This document shows, piece by piece, positions 12,897-26,035 of a DNA stretch of 64,000 nt. The translations under genes and the position numbers were made by a program. The DNA comes from Cinclus cinclus (taxonomy: Eukaryota > Chordata > Aves > Passeriformes > Cinclidae), in contig NC_085059.1 in the NCBI RefSeq assembly GCF_963662255.1, positions 11,627,234 through 11,691,233 of the forward strand, read 5' to 3'. The notes below the pieces were generated by a model. The model searched no databases and was not told the origin of the DNA. It worked only from the letters and a program-made list of their open reading frames with translations. Numbering within the stretch: position 1 is the first letter of the stretch; the number at the start of each line of letters is the position of its first letter.

Positions 12897-15800
12897 ACTG
12901 TTCAAATTAAAAACTTTCCTTGGTTATGATTTTCACTAACAGAACTACTCAAGTGGTTTCTGAAGGGGAAACCTGCAGCGAGGACAGACAGGGGAAATTC
13001 TGTATGAGTGGTACAGAATATTCTCCAGCAGAAAGGAAGGTGAATAGACTTGGATGGGGATGCAGCAGGCAGAGCCCTTGGTGGGCCAACAGGACATGAC
13101 TGGACCACAGCACCCAGCCCAGCTCTGAGAGGAGCTGGTGAGAATTGTACCATTTGTAAGAGACTTCCCAAAGAGCCCTACCAAAGTGATCAGTCAAAAC
13201 TGCAGCCAAAGCCCCATCTCCCTCACAGCACAGCCAAAGGAATACTGCTTCCTCCAGTGTCAAGGATCAACCCCTAAAAATTCCTGTTTCCTCACACCTT
13301 TTGGGCAAAGTCTAACCAGCTGACCAGACACTTTGCCAGGAGCTCAGCCAGCCCTGGACCTGGAGCTTGCCCTCCAGCCCAGGACTCCAGGTGCCAAGAG
13401 CTCAAAGGGCCCTGCTTGGTCCCATCCTGGTGACAAGCAGCTCTCCATGTAAGCATTCATATCTGTGCTCAAGCACTTACAATGTCTTCTTCTTTTGACC
13501 ACCCCAACATCACAATACAGTGCCTTTGTATAGGAACTAAGCCTCCATTTCTCTCCACACTCTAATGCAAAACACTTCTTTCAAATACTCTATTGAAAGG
13601 CCTCCCAGAGCCCTGCTAAGCCCAGGTCATATCAGGGAACACAGCTCATTCACAGCTCCTGTCAGCTTAATGAGTATTTTAGAGCTGCTTCAGCTCTCCT
13701 CAAAACTGTGAATCACAAATTGATGGCATCACAGCTCTTGTAGCCCAAACTGAGCCCACACAAGGAGTTTCCAACAAAACCAGAGGCAATTCTGCCTACA
13801 CTTCCAAAGAAGAGAATATAGTTCTCCAGGAGGAGCACCCTCCTTGGAGAATACTAACACCTTGATCCATTACCAGGAAACCACCACATCCCTTTCAGCC
13901 CAAACCATTCAGGGATTCTATGATTTATTTTTATTTCAACTTTTCCACCTCACATGTGTGAGGTGCTTCTACTACATTCAATGCCCACAGAAAACAGGTT
14001 TTCACTTTGCAGGCTTTCACACACATAGCAGTAGATCGAACATTAAAATAATTGAATTGAGGAACAGAACAATTCTCTAGAACAACTCCAGTCAGTTGTG
14101 GTTCAATAACAGGATTTATCTTGGCTAGCCATAAATCCACTGAGCTTGCAAAAGCCTTTCTTGAGCTACTTGTAGTAACTTCTAATAAGCTTGAAGCAGA
14201 AAAAAGCTACAAGTTCCTTAGAACCCTGGTGTATGGCTTAAACCTTCAGAGTACACAACTGGAGGATCAGAAACTCAGTAAATCATTTTCCACTTAAAAT
14301 ACTGAGCTAGAACTCTGTCAGATAAACTGATGATTTTCTACACTAATTTTTGTAAACTTAGTGGAGTAGTAGGAGGTTTTCCCCATGATTTTGGATGGAT
14401 TTTGCCCGCTGGGTTTTAAGTGATGCTTCTGGCACAGAGGACAAAAATGCAATATTAGCAGTATGTTCCAAATGGTCTCACACTGAAATTGCCCTGGTTA
14501 ACTTAATACCTGTGTTAAGAGCTTTTATGAACCACAGCTATAAATCTTCCTGGCAACAAAATCATTGACCATTTACTACTTATTTGATGATATGGGGATT
14601 AAGCTATTAAGTTTTTTGTAGTAGTTCATACCAGTGTCATTCCAAATGGATTTATATAATAAAAAGTACATAAGATGAAATCTAACTCTATCAAGAACAG
14701 GAAAACTTCTGTAGAATCATAACTAGAAGTAATATTGAATTAATTCTGTATTACATGATGGCAGTGAAAAATATTTGAAAATGGGAACCTTGGTAGTTTC
14801 TATGGAACCTTAGCATTATAAATTTACAAGACTGAAGAGTTTGTCTTAAATACTAATTTATGGCAATTTAAAAACTAACTTTTGAAGTAAAACTCTTTGA
14901 AGTAACACATTACAGATCTTTGTTCCTTTGAGTCTCCAAGTACTGATGTGAATTATTACATACGAAGTGCTGTTTCCATCTACTCAGTCTTGTTTTAGCA
15001 AATAATAAGGCCAGGTGTGCTCATAATCTTTGTATATTTTGAATATTAATGGTAAATCATGAAGATAATCAAATTTACAAAAGAGATAATCTTAATTCAA
15101 TTATTAAACATAATTGCTGTTTGTTACATTCTTTTAGTACTATTTCAATAAGGAATTTTCCCTTTTTAACTCTTCATGTTTCAATGCTGCTACCAAATTT
15201 TTTCTTATTTGAGTAAAATAATTGGAAAAGACCTCACTTAAATGTCTTCTTTTCAACTCCTCCTTTTATATTGGATTTTGAGAGAGCTAATGAGGTGCAA
15301 AAAGAACTCTGTATACTCTGAGCAGAAGCTTTATTTCTTATATCCAGACTTCCCTGGTAACAAACACACAATATAGACCTGCTCTGAAAATCCCACCATA
15401 TCACTCAAATTCCAGCTCTCAACTGCCACACACTGTATGTGCCTCCAGCTCTGAATTAATATTTATTCATCAACAAAATTATCTGATTTTATGTTATCAA
15501 ATATGACATGCAGAGGCTGAGAAATAAAATAGTTTGTTGGCTTATTAAAAATAAAAGAAAAATGCGAAAACATATTTTTAACAAAGCAACTCATTTTCAA
15601 AGTTTCTTTCTGTCTTTTTCATTTTTTAAAATTCTATACTTTCGGAATATCTAACCACAAGCATTTGAGCAAACTAGAGAAAAGAAACTGTTGGTAATGT
15701 TCTGCACATTTCAAAAGGCAGCAGGATATACACACAGCTTATGTTTCTATCTATAGAGGGCTGCAGGCAAATGTACAGTGGAACAAAGATAGACATCAAG

Positions 15801-18305
15801 ATATATTTGTACCTGCCACTTGCGTTCCTGCATGGAGATAGATTCTTAATGAGATAAGTAAACAATGGAAACTTTTAAAATTCGTAGTTTGAGTGGGCTT
15901 AGCTCTGTGCTTCTCTCTTACCTCTTCAGTAATAATTTTTTATGTGCTTTCCATGAATTACAGCCAATCCCAAAGCATCCAGAACTGCTGGAAGAGGAGC
16001 TGTGGGCTCTGGGCCCGGCTTTGACCTGCACCAAATCACAACCAAACATCAAAAAGTGAAATAAATCTCTTCCATTCATATATTTCTTTGGCATTCTAGC
16101 AGAAAAACAATTTCTGAACCCCTGAGTGAAGCATTTGCAACGTGGAAGATCCTAAGCAAAATTCACTTGTGCACTTCACATCTCACTGCTTGTCCCCATG
16201 GCTCTGAAGACAGGTGGGGTTTGTACCAAAGCCCAGAGCCCCAGCTGAACCTGCAGGGAAGCTCCTCTGACCCAGCTGATGCTCTGTTTGTAGTTTATAA
16301 AAAACTGGAGACATATTTTGGGTGAAAGGAGAGTCCATCATCTGACCTGGGAGTTCAGCAGGACTGTGACTCACACAAGATTCAGTTCAGGCCACAGGAA
16401 CTGATCCAGAAGTTGATGAGATCCATGTGATTGTTTCCAGCACTGCTGGAAGAGCCATTCAAGTGTCCACAGAAATCAACTGCTGCTAGCAAACAGAAAA
16501 ACAGTTTGCTTATATTTATTAAGTTTTCTTTTCCCTTTTACTGGCAAGGAAGAAAATTTTATTTAAAAAAATATTTAGGAGACCATGTATTATTTTGTAA
16601 TAGCTATGACACTGTGTTTCAAAACCCCGTCCCTGGGGATCCTATGTTAAATATTCATCCCAATACTTAAGCAATTCCAAAAAGGATATACATTTCTTTG
16701 CAATCAAACTTCAAAAATTAGTTAAGTGAAATATCCAAATCCAGTAAAATCCAGATGATAACTGATTTACTTTTCTTTCTTACAGAAATCCAGTAGCTTC
16801 AAGAATCTTCTGCTCTCCTCATGGTTAAGAGAGTTCAGTTGTAAACAGATGGTTTCTTTCTTGGTCTTAGGGAAAAATAATTTAAAAGTACTACTTTGAT
16901 AGTGAAATTTGTATGTAAAAGCAGAATATGAACCAGAAATCAAGTAAGAGGCTGAGGGCTTTCCTGAATTTATCATGCCATTCTCCAGTAAACCTTCCCC
17001 CGGTGCCCAAAAGCAGGAAAAACTGTGTAGCAGTCGGTTTGAGAAAGAAAAAAATAAAATTGCATTCTTGTAGAATACCAAAAAAGGGCAAGTGAACTGA
17101 AATACAGTAAAATCATTAATGTAGCATAAGTTAAGAAAATTTTTTACGCTTTCTGGAGCCTTCTTGAGGGTTTAAATCAGTACACTGGAACATCAGTATT
17201 TCTGGGACATCTAAAATAGCCTCTGAGTGTAGGAGAAAATCTAACATATGGGCAGCTACACAAGTAAAAAGGTCATATCCTTCAATATAATACATAGTTG
17301 TGTTTCATTTTGTCCAAAATCCAAATTTTGAATGTTCACTAGGAAAGCTGGCACTCAGATGAGGTCAGCTTGGTATCTTCCATTTTATTTCTTCAAAGTT
17401 CACAGGTGCTGTAAAAGCTGCACAGATTTTGTGGCAATCCCTCACTTTATTTTATTCCAAGGTAGAGGGACAATATAGAGCAAGAAAGAGAAAAATAAAG
17501 CCATGATTAATTGAAAAAAACTTTTCTCTTAAAAGACAAAAGTTACTCTCAGGTTAAAAATGCCATTTTTCAGTTGATTAATTTCTCATTCCTCGTAAAT
17601 GTTTCTGTGATTTTTTTTTTTTCACTTCCATGGTCTGGGTTGTGTAAATGTTTTCTTTTTGGCCACAACAGAGGCTGCATGTAACACCTCAGTGTGTTCC
17701 TGGGGCTCCTTTTGATGCCATTTCAGGATTCTCTATGGTAACACATTTTTGCTAATTTTACCAGCATCAATTTTATCCAGCCTATGTGTGGCTGGTAAAC
17801 TTGAAAGTACTGCATGAAATTCAATGCTGGGAAATCACCATGGGATTTATGACCAACTTTCCACACTAACTCATTAGTAAATCCAGGCTAAGAGTAGTAA
17901 TTCTGTCCCTTCGATACAGTACAAATCTTTAAGTGCCAGGACAAATTTTCCTCTTCCCCAAACAAAACAAAAGAAAAGGCATAAATTAACAAGAGTCATC
18001 TGCAAAGTGAGATACTACAATCCTCCCCTAAGTGCTTTGTGAGTGTCAGGATGATTCCAATTTTTTTGTTAAAATCCACACCACCTTCATGCTCCAGGGT
18101 GGTACAACTTCACTTTTTTAGCTTTCTGGTCACGATCCCTCTCCCAGACATATATTTATTTCTAGAAAAATCTGGAGTTACATTGACTTTCTGTTCTCAA
18201 TCCCAGATCTCACCTGGCCACAACCACTGAAACAAGTGCCCAAACCCAGATCATGCCTTACCCATAAATTGCTATGTACAGCTTAAGATTTTCCAGACAT
18301 GAATG

Positions 18306-18323
18306 TGCACATATATATGTGCA
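18306..18323. repeat. Perfect 18-bp palindrome
   Basis: TGCACATATATATGTGCA reads identically on both strands. Just downstream, aatgca-type hexamers recur (18,335-18,380). No function is recognised. Confidence 0.7.
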
Positions 18324-20019
18324 TTAGTAAAAAAATGCACTGAATGCATTAAATGCAAAAATACTCTGAATGCAAACTTTCCTGAACCTTTTGAAGACAG
18401 CAATAGAAAGTGGGACTGCAAGTAAGATGTGACACTGCTTACTTGCATTTCTCATTATTGTAACAAGCAGTCTACAAGCTCTGGAGACCAAGCAGCAGAC
18501 AGGGACTTATTCTCCTGCAATTGCTACCTGCTGCTGATAAAACTTTACTGCACAGACAAATTCTGCCCTCAGACTTTATGTAAACACACAAACACTTGTA
18601 GGCTCACAAAAGGCACCAACAGCACCACTTTTAATAGCGATTAGAAGGACAAGACAAAAGGGAGAGTAATTATCTGTCTGGGGAAAATGCTGTATTCAAC
18701 CATCCATATCATACAGCACCTTTAATTAAATGGCAGCAAAATGTATAAGTAAAGAGGACAATGGGAAAGAATCTGCATGGCACTGAGTTCCAAAGGCATC
18801 CAGAGCCTATAGTTCCATCATCTCCACTGCCCACAGAGCTATTGCTCCTGCACTGAAAACAATGGACTGTTTTCTCTGTGGAAACCACTATGTACTCTGT
18901 ACGCAGACAGGAGAAAGTAAATTTTCAAAACAGAAACCATAAAAGGGTGCAGAATAGCAGATACCACCTGGGGTTTCAGGAAGCCAGAAATTTGGTTGAG
19001 ATTTTCTAAATTTGTTGTATTTCTTCTTTAGTTTTATTCTGTTCCACCTCTTCTTTCTCTCTTTCAAATCCTGTGTTATCATTATTATTCAGCTCAAAAG
19101 GGCTTTCTCTAAACATTTCAATCAACCTGTGGAAGGCTCTCCTTCCAGAGCCCTAGAAGTTACTACAGAAATGTATTTTCCTCTCCTATCTTAACAACTT
19201 TTCAATACTATAGCTTTTCTTTCTGTGCCCCTCTTTAACATCCCTGCAAATGGCCACAAGCTATCAGTCAAAGAGTTTCCACTGACTTCACCAAGCTTTG
19301 GTTCACACTTTCTGTTTCAAAGTTTTCTGCCCCCTCTTATCTTCATATCCCTTTACCACAGTGCTTCCTACCCACACAGAAATTACTAGGTACAAGCTGG
19401 AAATCTTGTGTGGCTGTGGCTCTCAGGCTGCTCCCCGTTCTCAAAGAAGGTAAGGTTTTAGCCCTTGGGGTGGGGGGGAGGGGTTCAGTAACTCTTCATA
19501 TGAACTGCCTATAAAAAAATTTCAGCCATAAAAAAAGCCTCAGATTTAGTCATATTTAGACAAAATTGTTGGGGATACTTGGCCACTTCTTGCCCTATAA
19601 AATCTGAGTGATTCTTCAGCATGGGTGTCAAAGTGGCTAGCCCCACTTCCCAGGACCTGGGTATGCTGACACAGCTAGAGAGTCAATCAACATCTCATTA
19701 TCACATTGGTTCATCAAAGATCTTCAGAAAACTCAATTTCCAGATAATGTGGATGTGGAAGCCTTTGCAAACACAAGGAAGAACAAGATGAGGAGCAACA
19801 TGACCTTTACAACATAAATAAAAATGGATAAAGTTCAATATGGACAGGTATAAATGAAATGAATGTGCACAAATACACCCCTGCAGATACACCCTATGAT
19901 AGTGTAACTCCAAACAAGAGTCAATAACTGTGTTTTGTTTTGGGGAAAAAAGGACTAAGCAGTATTTCCTGTAGGATACACAACAAAATGCAACAGCGGT
20001 GTTCTGTGTCATTGTGGCC

Positions 20020-20200
20020 TCAGCTGTGTCACCATCAAGCCATTCTGGGGATTCAACTCTGAGATTTGGAACACTTGGAGAGAGTGCAAGAATACAAAAG
20101 CCAAAGGGAAGAACTATCAGACTACCCAAATATGTGGCCCATGAGAGAGGACTAAGAAAATTGAGGTTGCTGAGCTCAATGAATGGGCCTCCAGCAAGTG
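20020..20200 (+). mobile_element. Probable ancient, degenerate CR1 fragment
   Basis: The stretch containing gagagagtgcaagaatac and catgagagaggactaagaaa, then ttgaggttgctgagctcaat, follows the word order of CR1 sense strand near its 3' end, but is strongly diverged. A 200-codon minus-strand frame across it has no recognisable motif and is best seen as chance reading of decayed repeat. Confidence 0.4.
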
Positions 20201-21859
20201 AATGACATGAACACAATCTCTGAAGGACTCTAAAGCAAGAAAATATTTTATTGGGCATGTCCACAGAAAATTCAGTGAGGAGGATGGTCTTAGATTCTGG
20301 CAAGAAAGATTCATGTTAGGCATCAAGAAAACCCTCTGAGTGAGAGGAAAGTAAAGGAATCACCTGACTGGAGAGGCTGCAAAGCTCCTACATGGGAAGT
20401 CATTTAGAGCAGATTAAAGAGTTTTTCACCTGAATGATGAAGGCATTTTTTCCTGTAGTGGTTCAGGGGATTGGCCAAAAGACATGAGAAGTCCTTTCCC
20501 TGCTTATTAAACAGCTAACTATGGTTAGATTCTCCAGCCAGATCAAAGCAAACACTAAACCAGGCACAAAGCAACTTCAGACCCATGGATGTTGTAATGA
20601 TACCATTTTCCAAATTTTTTAAATCCTCAACAACAGTTAGTGGCCAACCTTGCCCAGAAAGTTCACAGAGATGATTCAACTTCACTCTGCTGAGAGAGAT
20701 CTGTGGTGGGAACAGGGAAGAATTCATGTTGATTGTTCTTCACTTCCAGTTCAAGGGTTCTCTAGGAACAGGCTTGGCTTGTGTGAGAAGGATGGAACAC
20801 TTTTCCACAGGATGACCAGCATGGCACACTTGGGCTCGTATGTTCTTTTGCAGTCTTTGTCTAACAACAATAACATGAAAGGCACTGTCACAACTCTCAG
20901 ATCTTACATCATCCTGTTCCCATTCCCACCGACCTTCTGGCTGTGCCTTCCCCTCTCCCTCCACCTTCTGAGTTCCTCAACCAATATAATATCTGAGCAT
21001 TGACAGGGACATTAAGGGTTTGTCCCTTGTAGAGGTCATTGCTGAGATCAGCCTTTCCAAGCACTAGGAGACAGGAAGAAATTAAGTAGCAGAAAAATCA
21101 GTAACAATAATTGCCTACCAAGCAGCAGAATTGGACATTCCCTGAACAAAAAAATTGCTGTCCTAGGAGCTCCTGTCTTACAGCCCTATCCTACCCTTAT
21201 TCTTCTCAGAATTGGCCAAGGCAAAGGTAAACACCCAACAGCACTTCAAGCAGAAGCTGGACATTGTAATCATAAACCCTGGGCCAATTCCACATGTTAT
21301 GATGATTATTTATCCCAAAGGAAGGTGTGGCCACCCATTCCAGCCATGGTCTGAATTATTGTTCACACATGCTGTGTGCATGAGGCTCACTGGGGTTATC
21401 CTCCCTTAACTGGTTTGATATTTACTTACACAATTCTTTCATGTAGACTTATTGTTCAAGTTTTTTCTTTTGTTCTTGTAAAGATTAACTTCTTTAAAAG
21501 ACATTCAGTTAACAAAACACTCAAATATAGTTCTGTTGGGGTCTATTTCAAGAAATTAAATAGTTGGTGGTCATTATATTTCACTGATAGTGTTTTAGAA
21601 GTTGGGATTTGTTCTACATGTAATTTATATACACATAATTTATAATAAAAAGATTCCTAAACATCCATTTCTCCAAACTTACTTGTCCATTACAGAATGA
21701 AATCTGAAGGTCATATCAGAGGTTAATGCAAAGCCAAGCCTCAGAATGTTCTTACCCAAAACCAACTCCATTTGCAGACTTTAACTGCTTATGTTCTAGA
21801 TAAATATAAAAGTCCTTAGAACAGCAACACAGGCTCATATACCACACCCAGTCAGAAGT

Positions 21860-22168
21860 CACAGAATCACAGAATGGTTTGCACTATAAGGGACCTTAAA
21901 GCCATCTCATACCAACCCCCTGCCGTGGGCAGGGACACCTTCCACTATCCCAGGTTGCTCCAAGCCCCATCCAGCCTGGCCTTGAACATTTCCAGGGATG
22001 GGAAAGATACAGCTTCTTTGGAACAACCTGTGCCAGGCCCTCAGAACCCTCACACAGAAGGATCTCTTCCTAAAATCCAATCTAAACTTACTGTATTTCA
22101 GTTTGAAGCCATTCCCCCTTGTCCTATCATCACGCATCACTGTAAAAAGTCCCTCACCAGCATTTCAT
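21860..22168 (-). mobile_element. CR1 LINE, 5'-truncated copy
   Basis: It opens with the CR1 terminal motif in complement (cacagaatcacagaatgg). Typical words follow: aaccccctgccgtgggcagg, then ttgctccaagccccatccag, then aagccattcccccttgtcct. About 310 bp is recognisable. The words differ from the copies at 5,289 and 58,153, so it belongs to a different CR1 subfamily. Confidence 0.88.
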
Positions 22169-24317
22169 TCCATTACTGTCACAAGAAGTACCATAGTAGC
22201 AAGAATCCCAGAACACAGGAGACAGACACTGCAAACACAGGTTCTGGTCTTCTGCACTCAGAAGATAATATTGACAGAGAAGAAATTGTGAATTAAAAAG
22301 CAAGTTACATAACTTATAACTGTGTCTCAATGACTGTTCCTGCCTGTAAAAAAAAAAAAAAAAAAAAGCCAGGCAGGCAAGCAAAGATCTCAGACACTAG
22401 AGAAGTCCTCAGAAAAGGATTTTTAAGTCACCAGAAGAAACTGTCCTCTTCCCTCATCAGTCATGTTTTATCATCAATGCTTTATTCTGGGTAGAAATTC
22501 AACTGCAAGAAGCATCTGATGTGCCACCCTCCTGCTTGCAGAGCATATGGTTACATGGTGGGACAAGGAACCCTCTGGTTGTGAAAATTCCCTAGGCTAA
22601 GAGAGAGGGATCAGCCAGGTCTGTACCCAAAACACAAGCTCCATGCCTTGTGTGGATTTGGGAAGGGGAGACAGTGATGGCAGAATGAGCCATTTAGAAC
22701 CCATCATAAAATATTATTTATAAATGGGAAGCTAGCTGTTCAGATCAGGGCTAGGAAAATAATGAAGAGCCTGAGAAACAGGTGGTAGAGGGAAGATTAG
22801 AGGAATTACATATGTATATCTTTGACCAAAGGAAATGGTCCAGAAGCATCTGACAGGTACCTGCTTCACATGGTGGGCAGAGCAGGTGGGGGTGGGATAG
22901 GATGGATATCTGGGAGCAATTACAGGAAGCTTAATAAAGAGAAATTTACACTCAACATGAGGAAAGAAAATCAAATAAGAAAATTAGAATTATAAGTATG
23001 TGGGGTAAAAAGGTAATTTGTAGAAAATTCTTCACAGGAGAATTCAAAAGCCAGCACAATACAGCACTATAGCAAAATATTCAGCAGGGAGAATAATCCT
23101 TTGTGAAAGACAGAAATTGTCTTGGTGACCCACTAATGCTTTGCCAACTGTAAGATCCAGTGCTCTATTTATACCTGACCACATCATGGGATGCAATGAG
23201 GTAAAGTTCAACACCTTCTCTTTTAGGAGAGCCTTTTCTTGATATCTGTTTCCACACGAACTGTGCTTGATGCAGCCCCACAAACCTGAGCTGTTGTGCT
23301 CCATGAAACGACCACCAGGGCCAGCAGCAGCCAAGTATAAACAGTGTCAGTCTGAATGGCAATCAGAGAGCAGGGAGAGCTGCCAGATGCTGCCCTCACC
23401 CTGGGACGGTGAAACTCTGGAGCACAGCATGCCATGAGGTTGTTCTTCTTGTTCCAGAGTTTACATCTACAACACAAACACCATGGTCTCAGCACAACAT
23501 TTATTTCAATAAACATTGGGATAGCTTCCAAAGGCCTGTTGTAGGCAGTTATGAAAACTAACCATTGAGCCATTATATAAATGATCTTCCAGGCATTCAT
23601 TATTATGGTTAGTGCTGGAAAATAACAAGACTTTGAGGGGCTTCCACAATAGTAGAGTCTTGCTTGTGATCCCAGAGGCTCTATTCAAGCACATCAGAAC
23701 TAGTCTAAGCTCTGACTGAATTGTGAGACACTGTGGGGTTAAAACCATTATTGCATCAAGATTAAATACATCTGTTATGAACAACTCCTCTGCTTTGCAT
23801 ACATGATTCAGTAAAGAGTCTTAGAAGGATAATTGTTTTCCCCAGGTTATTAACTAGAATTTTCTTACTTTTTTTAATAACTCCTCTGAATAATTCTTAA
23901 GGTAAGCAACTTCTAATTGTGCAGGAATTGTGTTAAGTGGAATTCTCTATCCTGAGTGTCCATTCCTGGATACTGTGTTCTATTAACAAAAGTCATCGTT
24001 GCATTAGGAAATGAATTTTATGTTTCAATAAACTAAAGCTGACAGTTCATCTATGAAAAACATATTTTTAAAAACCCTGGGAATTATGTTCTGAATATGA
24101 GATATTATGTCAAAGCATGAATTAAGTTCGTACAAGAACAGAACTCGTTGAAAGCAGTATCAGAACCAGGGATTTGAGCTTTGCCCTTGAGCAGGGTTGG
24201 CTCCCTAGTTCAGAGGTTAAATCACTTTGCAACTATTGTCTCTTGGGAGAGTTCTTTCTTTAAAGGTCCAAGATAAATAAACAGGAATCAGAGTCTTATC
24301 CTAAGACTAGAGGTCAC
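22169..24317. other. Intergenic DNA without recognisable gene
   Basis: A 20-nt A run lies at 22,348-22,367. No exon or repeat family is recognised in the rest. Short minus-strand frames near 23,165-23,600 encode hydrophobic N-termini resembling signal peptides, but no family match or splice structure supports a gene. Confidence 0.5.
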
Positions 24318-24496
24318 TCTGAGCATCCGCTGGAGCCCCGAGCCCTCCCCAGCAAGCCGACATTTCTGCCCTAAATATAATCTGCGCGGGACAGGAGGAG
24401 AGGAGCGGCAGGACCGCTCCGCAGAGAACGGAGCGGGACCGAGGGGCGGCAGCGGCAGCGCCCGCCCGGGGCCGGCAGGGGGCGGTGCCGGGAGCG
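24318..24496. promoter_or_regulatory. Short GC/CpG-rich segment, possible orphan promoter
   Basis: Base composition shifts abruptly to GC- and CpG-rich, with cgcccgcccggggccggc and gggggcggtgccggg (GC boxes) and a TATA-like aaatataat at about 24,373. A perfect inverted repeat CCGCTCCG / CGGAGCGG occupies 24,414-24,421 and 24,429-24,436 with a 7-nt spacer. It directly abuts the 18-bp minisatellite. No coding exon is attached, so promoter activity is only an inference; a non-coding transcript is possible. Confidence 0.35.
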
Positions 24497-25862
24497 ATGG
24501 AACCACCGGGAGGGATGGAACAGCTGGGAGGGATGGAACAGCTGGGAGGGATGGAACAGCTGGGAGGGATGGAACTGTGGGGAGGGATGGAACTGCGGGG
24601 AGGGATGGAACAGCTGGGAGGGATGGAACTGTGGGGAGGGATGGAACAGCTGGGAGGGATGGAACAGCTGGGAGGGATGGAACTGTGGGGAGGGATGGAA
24701 CTGTGGGGAGGGATGGAACTGCGGGGAGGGATGGAACAGCTGGGAGGGATGGAACAGCTGGGAGGGATGGAACTGTGGGGAGGGATGGAACAGCTGGGAG
24801 GGATGGAACTGTGGGGAGGGATGGAACAGCTGGGAGGGATGGAACAGCGGGGAGGGATGGAACAGCTGGGAGGGATGGAACTGTGGGGAGGGATGGAACA
24901 GCTGGGAGGGATGGAACTGTGGGGAGGGATGGAACTGCGGGGAGGGATGGAACAGCTGGGAGGGATGGAACTGCGGGGAGGGATGGAACTGTGGGGAGGG
25001 ATGGAACAGCTGGGAGGGATGGAACAGCGGGGAGGGATGGAACAGCTGGGAGGGATGGAACTGCGGGGAGGGATGGAACTGTGGGGAGGGATGGAACAGC
25101 TGGGAGGGATGGAACAGCTGGGAGGGATGGAACAGCTGGGAGGGATGGAACTGTGGGGAGGGATGGAACTGCGGGGAGGGATGGAACAGCTGGGAGGGAT
25201 GGAACAGCGGGGAGGGATGGAACAGCTGGGAGGGATGGAACTGCGGGGAGGGATGGAACTGTGGGGAGGGATGGAACAGCTGGGAGGGATGGAACAGCTG
25301 GGAGGGATGGAACTGCGGGGAGGGATGGAACTGCGGGGAGGGATGGAACTGTGGGGAGGGATGGAACAGCTGGGAGGGATGGAACTGTGGGGAGGGATGG
25401 AACAGCTGGGAGGGATGGAAGAGCTGGGAGGGATGGAACTGTGGGGAGGGATGGAACAGCTGGGAGGGATGGAACAGCTGGGAGGGATGGAACAGCTGGG
25501 AGGGATGGAACTGTGGGGAGGGATGGAACAGCTGGGAGAGATGGAACAGCGGGGAGGGATGGAACAGCTGGGAGGGATGGAACAGCTGGGAGGGATGGAA
25601 CAGCTGGGAGGGATGGAACAGCGGGGAGGGATGGAACAGCTGGGAGGGATGGAACAGCTGGGAGGGATGGAACTGTGGGGAGGGATGGAACAGCTGGGAG
25701 GGATGGAACTGTGGGGAGGGATGGAACAGCTGGGAGGGATGGAACTGTGGGGAGGGATGGAACAGCTGGGAGGGATGGAACAGCGGGGAGGGATGGAACA
25801 GCTGGGAGGGATGGAACAGCGGGGAGGGATGGAACAGCTGGGAGGGATGGAACTGTGGGGAG
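24497..25862 (+). repeat. 18-bp GC-rich minisatellite, 76 tandem units
   Basis: The unit is ATGGAA + variable hexamer + GGAGGG, 18 bp, repeated 76 times by count with almost no length change. Four main variants differ only in the hexamer: cagctg, ctgtgg, ctgcgg and cagcgg. One unit has gagctg and one has gagaga in the last part; the first unit reads ccaccg. Because 18 is divisible by 3 and no unit holds a stop, every frame is open on both strands, giving spurious frames up to 536 codons. The G-rich strand carries GGGAGGG in nearly every unit, so it has very high G-quadruplex potential. It is flanked by a CpG-rich segment on the left and a CR1 3' end on the right. Confidence 0.97.
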
Positions 25863-25889
25863 TGCCGTTTTGTCCGGAGGAACTGCGGC

Positions 25890-26035
25890 TGCACTGCCCC
25901 TGGAGGTTCTCGAGCACAGGCTGGATGGGGCTTAGACCAGCGTGGTCACCTGGAAGGTGTCTCTGCTCAAGGCAGGGGGCTGGGATGAGGTCTTTAAGGT
26001 TCCATCCAATACAAATCGTTCCACGATTTTATCCT
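25890..26035 (+). mobile_element. CR1 LINE 3' end
   Basis: Sense-strand CR1 words appear in order: caggctggatggggcttaga, then ggaaggtgtctctgctcaag, then caggggg and gtctttaaggttccatccaa, ending in a decayed terminal motif (cgttccacgatttta). Only about 145 bp remain. The left edge is close to the end of the minisatellite, so the array may have expanded at or next to this insertion. Confidence 0.8.

Larger units (their letters stand above)
8531..21859. other. Long intergenic stretch without recognisable gene
   Basis: No protein-coding or structural RNA gene is recognisable on either strand. Separate entries describe a MIR-like relic (11,815), a TG microsatellite (12,841), a palindrome (18,306) and a probable ancient CR1 (20,020). 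Composition is AT-rich with scattered A and T runs, notably through 14,500-17,600, where I see nothing further. Confidence 0.55.

Noticed and set aside
12657..12929. Open frames on both strands with runs of Thr-His or Val-Cys
   Set aside because: They arise from the TG microsatellite at 12,841-12,896.
19701..20303. Minus-strand 200-codon frame
   Set aside because: It overlaps a degenerate CR1-like segment in antisense, with Cys/His/Leu-rich composition and no recognisable domain.
23165..23600. Two overlapping minus-strand frames with hydrophobic segments resembling signal peptides
   Set aside because: Two different frames of the same DNA both look signal-like, which points to composition and not to a gene. 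No further exon is found.
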